Made by a program: the position numbers and the translations under genes
Part shown: positions 9,945 through 18,848 of the stretch, piece after piece
Layout of the letters: each line of letters begins with the position of its first letter
Numbering within the stretch: the first letter of the stretch is position 1
Source: Firmicutes bacterium UBA3930
Lineage (GTDB): Bacteria; Bacillota; Clostridia; Caldicoprobacterales; Caldicoprobacteraceae
NCBI GenBank assembly: GCA_002385885.1
Contig: DGEI01000013.1
Coordinates: 124,001-188,000 of the forward strand
Length of the DNA stretch: 64,000 bases
Direction of reading: 5' to 3'
The notes under the pieces: model-generated
What the model was told of the DNA's origin: nothing
Database searches by the model: none
What the model saw: the letters and a program-made list of their open reading frames with translations, nothing else

Positions 9945-10651
9945 TTCAAATCCTGCCCCCTGTTCTGATTAACCATTAACCTTAACATGGCCAGGGCTTC
10001 CTTAACTCCGCCTACATAATCGATAATACCGTGTTTTACCGCTTCCTCTCCAATTAAAACCGAACCAACATCGCTGGACAATCCGCCGGTTCCAATGAGC
10101 AGTTCGTTGAGTTTATCCCTGGAAACGCTTGAGTGCCGAACAATAAAGTCAATCACCCTGTCCTGCATCCTGCTTAAATATTCGAAGGTCTGGGGAATGC
10201 CTACAACCATTCCTGTCATTCTGATCGGATGAATGGTCATTGTTGCGCTGGCAGCTATAAAAGAACAGTCGGCGCTTACAGCCAGGGGTACACCAATGCT
10301 GTGGCCGCCGCCTAACACAAGGGATACTGTCGGTTTGGACATGGTGCTGATCATTTCAGCTATGGCCAGCCCTGCTTCCACATCGCCGCCCACAGTATTC
10401 AGTATCAGCAGCAGGCCGTGTATATCCTTGCTTTCTTCTATAGCTACAAGCTGGGGAATCACATGTTCATATTTTGTAGTCTTATTATGAGGCGGCAGTA
10501 CCATGTGTCCCTCAATCTGACCAATTATCGTCAGACAATGTATATCGCTTTCAGCAGCTATAGGTATCGATGGGGTTCCCATCTCCTTAATATTGACCAT
10601 TTCCCTGCCGCCAGCCGGCTGTTGCTGCGGCTGTTGAACTTCGTTTACCAT
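9941..10651 (-). CDS. tepA: ClpP-family protease, translocation-enhancing protein TepA
   Basis: A 236 aa ClpP/crotonase-fold serine protease. After a Gln/Pro-rich N terminus it has LLILNTVGGDVEAGLAIAEM (residues 81-100), the nucleophile elbow GGGHSIG with Ser118, and the catalytic His in TIHPIRMTG (His141). TepA was described in Bacillus as aiding preprotein translocation and degrading small acid-soluble spore proteins. Gene order next to ylzJ, dapG and dpaAB follows the Bacillus sporulation-linked locus. The start could be a few codons further in, because the first 20 residues are low-complexity. Confidence 0.92.
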   Translation of the reverse strand: MVNEVQQPQQQPAGGREMVNIKEMGTPSIPIAAESDIHCLTIIGQIEGHMVLPPHNKTTKYEHVIPQLVAIEESKDIHGLLLILNTVGGDVEAGLAIAEMISTMSKPTVSLVLGGGHSIGVPLAVSADCSFIAASATMTIHPIRMTGMVVGIPQTFEYLSRMQDRVIDFIVRHSSVSRDKLNELLIGTGGLSSDVGSVLIGEEAVKHGIIDYVGGVKEALAMLRLMVNQNRGQDLN

Positions 10652-10752
10652 ATAGGCCCTCCCGGATGCTGAGATGTTTCGAGTTTTTACAATCCATAAA
10701 GCATATTACCTTTGTTATTATTCCCTCAAATACATCAAAAAATCACTCTGTT

Positions 10753-11973
10753 TTATATTTTATATAAGCAAAACTCCTCATGAAGAGCCATGACAGCCTT
10801 TACCGTATCCTCTCCTTTTATAAGGCATGATATGGTAGTATGGGAATCGGCGGTCTGAAGAACCTCTATCCCCTCTTTTGTAAGAGCCCGTATTATTCTC
10901 GACATAACACCGGGCACACCCCTCATTCTGTTTCCGATAGCCGATATTTTACTGCAGTTGCTTATCATGGAATAAGAGCATTTGTTTTCTTCAAGAATGG
11001 TTCTTGCCTTATCATTGTCAGTTCCATTTATTGTAAATACCATTTTATGAGGAAATATATTTATCAGATCGATGCTTATATCATTATCAGCAAATTTTCT
11101 TAAAATTTTGTTTTCTTTATCCTGATCCAGTGCTTCAATGGTTACCTGCGTTCTGTCCAGTATATGGGCAATCCCGGTAACTACCCGTTCGGGGCTGCCA
11201 ACCTTAACCTGGGTATAACCTTTATCAGAATATGATGATATGATAGTTCCAGGACTGTTTCCATTTGTGTTTTTTATTATAATCGGAATATTGGAACTCA
11301 TAGCAATCTCGACAGCTTTCGGATGGATAACCTTCGCCCCCTGGTCAGCCATTTGAAATACCTCGTTATAACTTATATGCTGCAGCACACTGGCATTGGG
11401 AACCATTCTTGGATCGGCAGTCATAATACCATCGACATCAGTATATATTTCAACGAACGATGCAGAAAGGGCACGCCCCAAAGCGGTAGCGGTTGTATCA
11501 CTTCCTCCCCGTCCCAGGGTTGTAATATCCCCATCCTCAGTGACACCCTGAAATCCTGCAACCACTGGGATCTTTCCCATCTCTATATATTTTAAAATTT
11601 TTTTTGGATCAATTCTTAAAATAGTTGCATTCCCGTAATGATTATCCGTTATAATACCGGCCTGGCCGCCGGTTAAAGCTACGGCGTCGTATCCTTCGGA
11701 TTTAAGTGTATACACCATGATAACACAGGATATGATCTCGCCGCATGACATCAGCATATCAATTTCTCTCGGGTAAGTACCGGGGCAAATATCCTTTACA
11801 AGGGAGAGCAGTGTATCGGTGGCATATGGGGCTCCGTTTCTCCCCATGGCCGATACTACCACAACAGGGCTGTAGCCGCTTTTCTTCGCATTGATTATTC
11901 TTTGTGCAGCCTTTACCCGTACGTCAGGAGTTTCCAATGATGTTCCTCCAAATTTTTGAATCAAAACCTTCAT
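10753..11973 (-). CDS. dapG: Aspartate kinase (DapG type)
   Basis: Phosphorylates aspartate, the first step towards diaminopimelate, lysine and dipicolinate. The 406 aa protein has the kinase N terminus (KFGGTSLETPDVR, residues 7-19), the GRGGSDTTATALG substrate loop, and two C-terminal ACT regulatory repeats (about 265-330 and 345-406). It follows dpaB by 27 nt, as in the Bacillus dpaA-dpaB-asd-dapG-dapA operon, but asd and dapA are absent here. The context suggests it supplies precursor for spore dipicolinic acid. The start is preceded by GGAGGAG. Confidence 0.95.
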   Translation of the reverse strand: MKVLIQKFGGTSLETPDVRVKAAQRIINAKKSGYSPVVVVSAMGRNGAPYATDTLLSLVKDICPGTYPREIDMLMSCGEIISCVIMVYTLKSEGYDAVALTGGQAGIITDNHYGNATILRIDPKKILKYIEMGKIPVVAGFQGVTEDGDITTLGRGGSDTTATALGRALSASFVEIYTDVDGIMTADPRMVPNASVLQHISYNEVFQMADQGAKVIHPKAVEIAMSSNIPIIIKNTNGNSPGTIISSYSDKGYTQVKVGSPERVVTGIAHILDRTQVTIEALDQDKENKILRKFADNDISIDLINIFPHKMVFTINGTDNDKARTILEENKCSYSMISNCSKISAIGNRMRGVPGVMSRIIRALTKEGIEVLQTADSHTTISCLIKGEDTVKAVMALHEEFCLYKI

Positions 11974-12000
11974 AAATACTCCTCCAAATCCTAAGTGTAT

Positions 12001-12603
12001 TTATATTCTGCCCTGCATTCTTTTTTCGATGATGACCGGTTGTATCTGTTTCCCCTTCAGGGCCAGCAAAATAGTATCCACAATCATATCCATATCAGCA
12101 ATAAGCGAATTGTTCTTTACCAGCGGGTCATCCTGATAAAAGGGTACAAGATATATATTTTTTATATTCATAATCTGCCCGAGATTCCTGGCATTGTTGC
12201 CAAGGGCATCGTTAGTTGACACAGCAATTACCACCGGCTTCTGATTCCGAAGGTGTGCCTTCGCCGCCATAAGAACAGGTGTGTCGGTAATTCCGTTTGC
12301 CAGCTTGGCCAGAGTATTTCCCGTACAAGGGGCTATAACCACAATGTCCAGCAATTTCTGGGGACCTATAGGTTCTGCTCCGACAATATTATCAATAACC
12401 TTTTTACCGGTTATATGTTCAACTTTTTCTCTGAACCCGGCAGCTGAAGTAAAACGGGTGTCGGTAGAAGCGACAGAATATGAAAAAACAGGCAGCACGT
12501 CTGCTCCTTCTTCAACAATGTTTTTCAGCTGCTCCAGCACAGCATCAAATGTACAAAAGGAGCCAGTAACGCAAAAGCCGATTCTGATTCCCTTTAATTT
12601 CAT
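12001..12603 (-). CDS. dpaB: Dipicolinate synthase subunit B
   Basis: Flavoprotein-like subunit of dipicolinate synthase, which makes the dipicolinic acid of the spore core in the mother cell. The 200 aa sequence has the flavoprotein-type fold with GFCVTGSFCTFD at the N terminus, VAPCTGNTLAKLANGITD in the middle and VAVSTNDALG. The start has AAGGGGGTG upstream. It follows dpaA after 4 nt and precedes dapG, the standard order. Confidence 0.96.
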   Translation of the reverse strand: MKLKGIRIGFCVTGSFCTFDAVLEQLKNIVEEGADVLPVFSYSVASTDTRFTSAAGFREKVEHITGKKVIDNIVGAEPIGPQKLLDIVVIAPCTGNTLAKLANGITDTPVLMAAKAHLRNQKPVVIAVSTNDALGNNARNLGQIMNIKNIYLVPFYQDDPLVKNNSLIADMDMIVDTILLALKGKQIQPVIIEKRMQGRI

Positions 12604-12607
12604 ATTT

Positions 12608-13498
12608 TCACCCCCTTATAATATCACATTTTTTCGCTTTTTCAACTAAATTGTTTATTACAAAATATATAATTTCACCGGCGGTCCTTGGTGCGACAAT
12701 ACCGGGAAGACTCAGCTCTATAGAAGCTTTTATTCCCAATTCCTTAGCAGCCTCAAAATCGGTTCCGCCCGGAGAAGACGCAAGATCAATTATTACAGCA
12801 TCTTTGTTTACCTTCATCAGTCTTTCCCGGGTAAGGACAAGATGAGGAATTGTATTAAAAATGATATGTTGTATTGAGAGTACCTCGTCCAACTGATCCA
12901 AATGAACTCCGTTGTAGCCGTTATCATATATCCACGCCAGATCTTCCTGTTTTCGCGCCTCTACCGTCACTTTTGCCCCGATTCCTTTAAGCATTCTTGC
13001 CAGTGATTTTCCTATTCTGCCATATCCAAGCACCAGTACATTAGCACCATGCAAGGTTATATCGGCCTTTTCCATGGCCCTTTGTATGGCGCCTTCAGCA
13101 GTGGGAATTGCATTCAGTATCGAAAATGATTCTTCTTCAAAAATATCGAAAAACGGAACTTCTTTTTCGCCGGCCTGCTGTTTAAAATCCTCGTCTGCTT
13201 TTCCTAAAATTATCAGTGTTCCCGGCTTAACTTTTTTCATTACTTTTTCCAGCACGATTGACTGAGGAGATGATGGGATGTTTATATATCCATATTTATT
13301 TTTATACGGAATAGGAAAAATCAAGACATGACAGTCAAATGCATTATCGTTCAAATCCTTGTACCATTCAATTTCCTGGTTTTCCATGTTTTCAAACCCG
13401 ACGGCTTTAACCTTATACCCTTTTTTTACCGCTATATCCATGGCATAATACTGCCTTTTATCACCGCCGATAAATGTAAGTATTGTCTTGTTATCCAT
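12608..13498 (-). CDS. dpaA: Dipicolinate synthase subunit A
   Basis: NAD(P)-binding subunit of dipicolinate synthase. The 296 aa protein has an N-terminal domain (LTFIGGDKRQYYAMD) and a Rossmann domain with VLVLGYGRIGKSLARMLK (Gly158-Gly163 loop), followed by IDLASSPGGTDFE near the C terminus. It is the first gene of dpaA-dpaB-dapG. A SigK-type promoter lies about 26 bp upstream, consistent with late mother-cell expression. Confidence 0.97.
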   Translation of the reverse strand: MDNKTILTFIGGDKRQYYAMDIAVKKGYKVKAVGFENMENQEIEWYKDLNDNAFDCHVLIFPIPYKNKYGYINIPSSPQSIVLEKVMKKVKPGTLIILGKADEDFKQQAGEKEVPFFDIFEEESFSILNAIPTAEGAIQRAMEKADITLHGANVLVLGYGRIGKSLARMLKGIGAKVTVEARKQEDLAWIYDNGYNGVHLDQLDEVLSIQHIIFNTIPHLVLTRERLMKVNKDAVIIDLASSPGGTDFEAAKELGIKASIELSLPGIVAPRTAGEIIYFVINNLVEKAKKCDIIRG

Positions 13499-13523
13499 CA
13501 GATCGCCTCCTTACCGGTATTAT

Positions 13524-13551
13524 TATTCTATGAATATCCGGGGCATATCGT
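13524..13551 (-). promoter_or_regulatory. Candidate SigK promoter of dpaA
   Basis: Minus strand: AC at 13550-13551, a 17 bp spacer, then CATAGAATA (13524-13532), which fits the sigma-K pattern AC-N16/17-CATAnnnTA. The Bacillus spoVF (dpaAB) operon is SigK-dependent, so the position makes biological sense. Not tested. Confidence 0.6.
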
Positions 13552-13592
13552 GCAGGATAACAATATAAAATCATTTTGGATATATATTTATA

Positions 13593-13620
13593 AATACAAA
13601 AAAAGGAGGCTAATCAGCCT
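13593..13620 (-). terminator. Intrinsic terminator of the dUTPase gene, containing its stop codon
   Basis: Minus-strand GGAGGCT pairs with AGCCTCC and is followed by seven T. The TAG stop (13610-13612) begins in the loop, so the last sense codons form the 5' arm. Confidence 0.88.
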
Positions 13621-13975
13621 CCCATTCATACCCCGCTTTATTTGATTTCCCCTGCTGCCGGTCAAAATTTTCTTTATTTTTCTTGAGATACCCCTGGTAT
13701 AAATCTTCTGCTGTCATACCGGCCTTTATGCACATACTGATAAAAAAATGCAGTATATCCACCAGTTCTTCCCTAAGTGCATCATGGTTTATATCTTTAG
13801 GATTTTTCCACCATTTAAAATTTGTCTCATCAAGCAGTTCACCCAATTCAGAAACAATAGCCAATACTTCTTTTTGTATCCACTCATCCGGTTTTATATG
13901 CTGAAGATTGCGCTTTTCGATCAAGGCCTGATCAAACTTTGCCTGCAGCTGAAATATGTGTTCCAGCCTGTCCAT
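13610..13975 (-). CDS. dUTP diphosphatase, dimeric all-alpha (MazG-like) type
   Basis: A 121 aa helical protein of the dUTPase_2/MazG-like superfamily, expected to hydrolyse dUTP to dUMP with Mg2+. Acidic metal-ligand positions are visible in EVLAIVSELGELLDE (residues 36-50) and REELVDILHFFISM (68-81), with FKWWK between them as is usual for the dUTPase branch. It is a single-gene unit with its own terminator. Substrate choice between dUTP and another NTP cannot be fixed from sequence alone. Confidence 0.85.
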   Translation of the reverse strand: MDRLEHIFQLQAKFDQALIEKRNLQHIKPDEWIQKEVLAIVSELGELLDETNFKWWKNPKDINHDALREELVDILHFFISMCIKAGMTAEDLYQGYLKKNKENFDRQQGKSNKAGYEWEAD

Positions 13976-14186
13976 ATAACCACCTCTTCCGATTTAAGTA
14001 ATACATACATAAAACGACCGTCGTTCCGTCAGCTATATGATATATTCTAACATAAACCAGGTACCCGTGGAATGCATTTATTTTTCGTTTACATATAATT
14101 CATGCTTATATAGGCCGCAATGAGCAGCGGAATAACATACTACATATAACGCTCATTGGTAATCATATTATCAAGATTAGTAATGT

Positions 14187-14346
14187 GAAGAATATTATTC
14201 CGCTCGCTGGTACTCAAGGCCGAGAACCTGTATCGCTCGCTCCGGGTCCCGCCAAACTCGCTTACGCGTTAGACTGGTTCCGGCTGTCCTCCGCTTCGCT
14301 GACAGGTTCTAAGCCTTTGCTCAAGGCAGGCTCCATAATATTCTTC
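14187..14346. repeat. Dispersed palindromic repeat, copy 2 (160 bp)
   Basis: Complete copy with 12 bp terminal inverted repeats (GAAGAATATTAT at 14187-14198, ATAATATTCTTC at 14335-14346) and inner inverted blocks (AAGGCCGAGAACCTGT against ACAGGTTCTAAGCCTT). The whole element is one large imperfect palindrome. It is closely similar to 9407-9562. It encodes no transposase and lies in the 560 bp gap between the dUTPase and the acyl-CoA synthetase; no other gene is visible in that gap. Confidence 0.88.
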
Positions 14347-14382
14347 ACACCCTCTTACCTGGATATGCTAATATTTTGGCTC

Positions 14383-14411
14383 TTGACATAAATATAACAA
14401 ATACGTAAAAT
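14383..14411 (+). promoter_or_regulatory. SigA-type promoter of the acyl-CoA synthetase gene
   Basis: TTGACA (14383-14388), a 17 bp spacer and TAAAAT (14406-14411), 125 bp upstream of the ATG. The gene's GGAGGT Shine-Dalgarno is at about 14524. Confidence 0.65.
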
Positions 14412-14535
14412 AGTAATGAATAATATTTATTATATTATTCATTATTGATAAGGGTACAATGGTAGGTTTTTTGTACATTGAGTTATTGCCCGACAATTCA
14501 ACATTATAGTAGGACGGAAGAATGGAGGTTTTTTT

Positions 14536-16107
14536 ATGCCCATCACAGACATGCTTTCCCTGAATGCCCAGATCTATGCTGATGAAATTAGTTTAATAGA
14601 ACGGGATCCGGCAGCCGGTATTCGTCGTGAAATCACCTGGAAGGAGTTTGACAATACTGCCAACAGGTTTGCCAACTTTCTTATATCCCGCGGGATAAAA
14701 CCCGGTGACAAAGTTGGTTTGCTGCTGATGAATTGCCTTGAATGGCTTCCCATTTATTTCGGAATATTAAAAACAGGAGCCTGGGCAGTACCGCTGAATT
14801 TCAGGTTTACAGCCGATGAGATCCATAAATGTATGGAAGTTTCGGAGGCAAAAATTCTGATATATGGGCCTGAATTTATAGAAGCAATAAAATGTGTCCG
14901 GAAAAAAGCCGGTTTCCTTAAAGACTATGTTTTCGTTGGGGAAAGTGTTGATAATCATAATAATGATCATCTTTTCAGCCGGATTATCAGTGAGTTTTCA
15001 ACCCATTCCCCTGACATATCCATAGCTGATGAAGATGAAGCAGCTCTTTATTTTACATCCGGCACTACGGGGACACCTAAACCTATAGTGCTTACCCATG
15101 GGAACCTGGTATCGGCATGCATAACGGAGAACCATCATCATCTTCAAACTCATGAAGATAATTTCTTATGTATTCCCCCACTGTATCATACTGGAGCTAA
15201 GATGCATTGGTTCGGAAGCCTGATTGTAGGAGCAAAAGCTGTTATATTGCGGGGTGTAAAACCGCAATGGATCCTTGAAGCGGTTTCTGAAGAACGGGCC
15301 ACCATAGTATGGCTGCTGGTACCGTGGGCTCAGGATATACTTGATGCTATTGAAAGCCGGGAAATCAATATAAACGATTACAGACTGGAGCAGTGGAGGC
15401 TTATGCATATTGGCGCCCAACCTGTTCCACCAAGCTTAATCCGCAGATGGAAAAAATATTTTCCCAATCAGCTGTATGATACAAATTATGGATTAAGCGA
15501 ATCCACCGGTCCCGGATGTGTGCATCTTGGTATAGAAAATATAGACAAAGTCGGTGCCATTGGACTGCCAGGTTACAACTGGCAGGCAATGATTGTCAAT
15601 GATGAGGGCGAGCCGGTCCCCCGGGGAGAAGTTGGAGAACTTATAATAAAGGGTCCGGGAGTAATGAAGGGCTATTACAAAAACCCTGAAGCCACCGGCA
15701 AAGTCCTGAAAAATGGATGGCTATATACCGGCGATATGGCGCGTCAGGACAAAGATGGGTTTATTTATCTTGTTGATCGGAAAAAAGACGTTGTCATATG
15801 CGGTGGTGAGAATATTTTTCCGGTAGAGATTGAAAATCATCTCCAGGCTCATGAATGTATAAAAGATGCAGCTGTCATAGGTATACCGGATAAGCGTCTG
15901 GGTGAAATTCCCGCAGCTATAGTAGAACTTAAACCAGGACGAGAATTGACCGAGACAGATGTTATAGAATTCTGTCAGGCATTGCCAAGATACAAACGTC
16001 CCCGGAGGGTATTTTTCGATAAAGTCCCCCGTAACCCTACCGGCAAGATTGAAAAACCAAAACTCAGAGAAAAATGGTGCGGGCAAAGCGTCAGTGTTTT
16101 TGTGTAA
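14536..16107 (+). CDS. AMP-forming acyl-CoA synthetase (class I adenylate-forming)
   Basis: Activates a carboxylic acid as acyl-AMP and then forms the CoA thioester. The 523 aa protein has the AMP/P-loop motif YFTSGTTGTPKP (residues 172-183), YGLSESTGPG as the A5 motif, GWLYTGDMARQDKDGF (A7), DRKKDVVICGGENIFP (A8), and the C-terminal catalytic lysine region NPTGKIEKPKLR (A10). The overall sequence resembles long-chain or aromatic acyl-CoA ligases, but the substrate is unknown. It is a single plus-strand gene with its own promoter and terminator, next to a palindromic repeat. Confidence 0.93.
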   Translation: MPITDMLSLNAQIYADEISLIERDPAAGIRREITWKEFDNTANRFANFLISRGIKPGDKVGLLLMNCLEWLPIYFGILKTGAWAVPLNFRFTADEIHKCMEVSEAKILIYGPEFIEAIKCVRKKAGFLKDYVFVGESVDNHNNDHLFSRIISEFSTHSPDISIADEDEAALYFTSGTTGTPKPIVLTHGNLVSACITENHHHLQTHEDNFLCIPPLYHTGAKMHWFGSLIVGAKAVILRGVKPQWILEAVSEERATIVWLLVPWAQDILDAIESREININDYRLEQWRLMHIGAQPVPPSLIRRWKKYFPNQLYDTNYGLSESTGPGCVHLGIENIDKVGAIGLPGYNWQAMIVNDEGEPVPRGEVGELIIKGPGVMKGYYKNPEATGKVLKNGWLYTGDMARQDKDGFIYLVDRKKDVVICGGENIFPVEIENHLQAHECIKDAAVIGIPDKRLGEIPAAIVELKPGRELTETDVIEFCQALPRYKRPRRVFFDKVPRNPTGKIEKPKLREKWCGQSVSVFV

Positions 16108-16129
16108 ACCTACAGCCGATAGAATTATT

Positions 16130-16167
16130 GGCCTCAAATAATAGGATTTGAGGCCATTTTTATTTTT
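16130..16167 (+). terminator. Intrinsic terminator of the acyl-CoA synthetase gene
   Basis: GGCCTCAAAT (16130-16139) pairs perfectly with ATTTGAGGCC (16146-16155), followed by a T-rich tail. It starts 22 nt after the stop codon. Confidence 0.9.
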
Positions 16168-16358
16168 CCGCCTTTCAGCCGGTTAACAAAATCATACATT
16201 TGTCGGATTTATTTCCGGACCTTAACAGGCGATAATGCTGACCGGCTTTTTTCATTTATGTAAACACTTCATTGTATGAATAAACAAATAATGTGATATT
16301 CTAAACTGATAGTGGATATATTAATAACGACAATTTACGGAAGGAAAGGTAAACCAAT

Positions 16359-16568
16359 ATGAGCATAGACTGGTCCATTATTTCACGTATTTTATTGTCA
16401 CACTATTTTTCCCTTATTATGGTTTTATGCAGCCTTCTTCTATATTTGATCTATCGTTCGGAAGAAGGCGGCAAGTTTCCCGTTGAGCGCAGCATTGCGA
16501 AATGGGGTAGTGTTATTTACTTTGCGGTGGGCGCTATGTCTTATATAGTAAGTTGGTTTTCTGGATGA
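16359..16568 (+). CDS. Small membrane protein of unknown function
   Basis: A 69 aa protein with two hydrophobic segments (about residues 12-32 and 49-66) joined by a charged loop containing YRSEEGGKFPVERS. It has a GGAAGGAAAGG ribosome-binding site and ends 19 bp before the convergent gerC. I do not recognise the family with certainty. Its position beside the germination operon is suggestive at most. The coding call rests on the ribosome-binding site, the clean two-helix pattern and non-overlap with other genes. Confidence 0.7.
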   Translation: MSIDWSIISRILLSHYFSLIMVLCSLLLYLIYRSEEGGKFPVERSIAKWGSVIYFAVGAMSYIVSWFSG

Positions 16569-16587
16569 TGCCCGTTAACTGTCTGCT

Positions 16588-17757
16588 TTATTTTATAACA
16601 CCCAGCCTTCTCACCTTTACATCTACCTCCAATTCAAGGGTAGTGTTCACAAAATATTCTTTCCATTTATCCTTGTTTTTTTCCCAAAAATCCGGATAAT
16701 AATTCTGCACCCTTCGTCCAAACTCAATACAATCAGTTTTATATTCATCTACCAGTTTATTAAATACATCACTGCATGATTGAATAATTCTCTGTTTTGT
16801 CAACTTTTCGACCTCATGTATGAATTTTGTATCATATGTGTCAAATACTACATTTTGAATCTCTGATATATCACCTTCAACATCAATTTTTGCTTTTAAG
16901 CTAAAACTATTGTTCTTTTTTACGGGTTCTATTGAGATGTTGTTATTAATAATTTTGAATGCAATGTTTCCTGCACCTGATTTTTCATTCGTAATATCCA
17001 CAGTCCCTTTAGCCGGCTCCCCGTGCAGCCATTTAAGGCTCATAACCTCAGAGCCGGTAAACCAGTCAACTAATCTATCGCCGCTGAAAACACCCGCTCC
17101 TTCAAGGGTCAATGTATCCTTTTTTACTGTAACCCTTGGCAGACACACATCAAGTTTACGTATGAAGTGTCTCTGCATCAATCCGAAATCAAGGGGCATA
17201 AGTATCATCAGGCTGTTTTTTTCATTTTCATCCAATAAGTCACTGATATACTGGGAGGTGCTCTGGACTGTCCTGGGTTGAGTTTTAAAGACATCTCCGG
17301 CTTTACCCTGGCAAACCACAACTTTTGTACGCTGTCTCACCCTTGGATCTCTAAAGAAAAAATCAATATAGTCTCCAATCCCCTTTCTGGCCAATTCTTC
17401 CCCAAATACTACCAGCTGGTTATGCGTATAATTTGGAATCTGGTTAAGGGTTGCCATTAGGGTCTGCTCTGCAACTGCCAGGTTTTTTGCCTCTATACTT
17501 ATATTGAGTGTTGATGAGCTGCCACCGCCTCCGCCTCCATTTCCCTGCCCTGCCTGTCCCACCATATCAGCCGGTAAGGCAATCTGATATGTAACCATAA
17601 CCAAATCATCCTTTTGATCTGCTTTTTCCGGTATATCCAAGCCAATCCCTAAGATGAAGGCATGCTTCTCAATCTCCACCCTATCCCAACACCCGGTTTG
17701 AACCAGTGCAATCCCCATTGTTAAAGCAACTGCTATAAAACACCTGATACCTCTCAC
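16588..17757 (-). CDS. gerC: Spore germination protein, GerC-type lipoprotein
   Basis: Lipoprotein subunit of a GerA-family nutrient germinant receptor in the spore inner membrane. The 389 aa protein has a signal peptide with lipobox LVQTGC (acylated Cys23) followed by WDRVEIE, the standard start of mature GerC. Three-domain GerC features follow, including FTGSEVMSLKWL. A Gly-rich stretch after position 70 (GQGNGGGGGG) is unusual. Its ATG overlaps the gerB stop by 4 nt. The ligand cannot be predicted. Confidence 0.95.
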   Translation of the reverse strand: MRGIRCFIAVALTMGIALVQTGCWDRVEIEKHAFILGIGLDIPEKADQKDDLVMVTYQIALPADMVGQAGQGNGGGGGGSSSTLNISIEAKNLAVAEQTLMATLNQIPNYTHNQLVVFGEELARKGIGDYIDFFFRDPRVRQRTKVVVCQGKAGDVFKTQPRTVQSTSQYISDLLDENEKNSLMILMPLDFGLMQRHFIRKLDVCLPRVTVKKDTLTLEGAGVFSGDRLVDWFTGSEVMSLKWLHGEPAKGTVDITNEKSGAGNIAFKIINNNISIEPVKKNNSFSLKAKIDVEGDISEIQNVVFDTYDTKFIHEVEKLTKQRIIQSCSDVFNKLVDEYKTDCIEFGRRVQNYYPDFWEKNKDKWKEYFVNTTLELEVDVKVRRLGVIK

Positions 17758-18848
17758 TTTCGCATCTCCCCTTTTTTTAGCACGATGGCCAATACATAGA
17801 GAATGACCACCAAGGCCAGAACTGCCAGGCCTAAATAACTTGAATATTGGGAAAAGGTGCTGATTTCCTTCAGATTCTGGGGGATCAGTGCAACTATATA
17901 TAAAAACGGAACGATTAACAGTATAAAAGGTTTGAAGTTTCTTAACCCCAATACCCTGCTTATCGATACTGAAGCCATATAAAGATATGATGTCAAGGTT
18001 GTATAAGCGCCGAGAATCCAGAATATCATAAAAAATATATCAAACCTTTCTGCAAACCCTCCGGGAAAGCTGATATATCTTGCCAGTTGGATGACGGGAT
18101 AGAGCGATCTGGCTACCGGCTCAATGCCTGCCGTGCCGACAGTAACTGCGACAAATAAAGTATAGACAATAATTGAGGGCAGTATTCCCAAAAGACCGTA
18201 TTTTACAACACTATCAGAATTATGGACATAGGGAGCGGCAAAGAGAAGCACCTCAATGCCCAGGTAAGAAATGGTAAGGGATGGTACTGCAGAAATCCAT
18301 TCAAACACATCCTGTCTGAAAGCAGGAAGCAGTTCTTCAATATTAAAATTCCTGAAGGATAGTATAATAACCAGGAACATTGTTCCGATTACCAGGGGTT
18401 CAAAGTATTCACATATTTTTGCAATTGAGCTGATTCCGTTGAGACACAAATACACGACTGCAAACAGGAATGTGATTATCAATACTTCCAAAGGAGTTGC
18501 CTCCAGCAGCAGTACCTTTATAGCATCGCAAAAAATTCTCAGTATGGTAGAACTAACGGATATAAAATGAAAAAAGAAAATCACGCCTAAAACTTTTGCC
18601 GGTATAAAACCTATTACATCTTTGCTGAATTCCACTATGGTGTTACCGGGAAATCTTTTAGCCAGAAGGGCTTCTATAACAAGAACAATTGCCATTAATA
18701 TACCGGTGACAAATGTGGCTATAAAACCCCCGGATTTGACCAGTTCGGTGGCGGTGCGAGGCAAAACCAATACCGTCACACCAATAATGGTAGATGATAT
18801 AAGGAACGTTATTTGTAAGTTGCTCAACCTGTCGGTTCTTTCTTTCAT
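17754..18848 (-). CDS. gerB: Spore germination protein, GerB-type (APC-superfamily) subunit
   Basis: A 364 aa polytopic membrane protein with about ten hydrophobic helices, of the spore-permease/APC superfamily. It is the subunit thought to bind the germinant. It begins with FLISSTIIGVTVLVLPRTAT, typical of GerB. The ATG shares bases with the gerA stop (TAATG) and is preceded by GGAGG; its own stop overlaps gerC. The three genes form one operon. Confidence 0.95.
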   Translation of the reverse strand: MKERTDRLSNLQITFLISSTIIGVTVLVLPRTATELVKSGGFIATFVTGILMAIVLVIEALLAKRFPGNTIVEFSKDVIGFIPAKVLGVIFFFHFISVSSTILRIFCDAIKVLLLEATPLEVLIITFLFAVVYLCLNGISSIAKICEYFEPLVIGTMFLVIILSFRNFNIEELLPAFRQDVFEWISAVPSLTISYLGIEVLLFAAPYVHNSDSVVKYGLLGILPSIIVYTLFVAVTVGTAGIEPVARSLYPVIQLARYISFPGGFAERFDIFFMIFWILGAYTTLTSYLYMASVSISRVLGLRNFKPFILLIVPFLYIVALIPQNLKEISTFSQYSSYLGLAVLALVVILYVLAIVLKKGEMRK

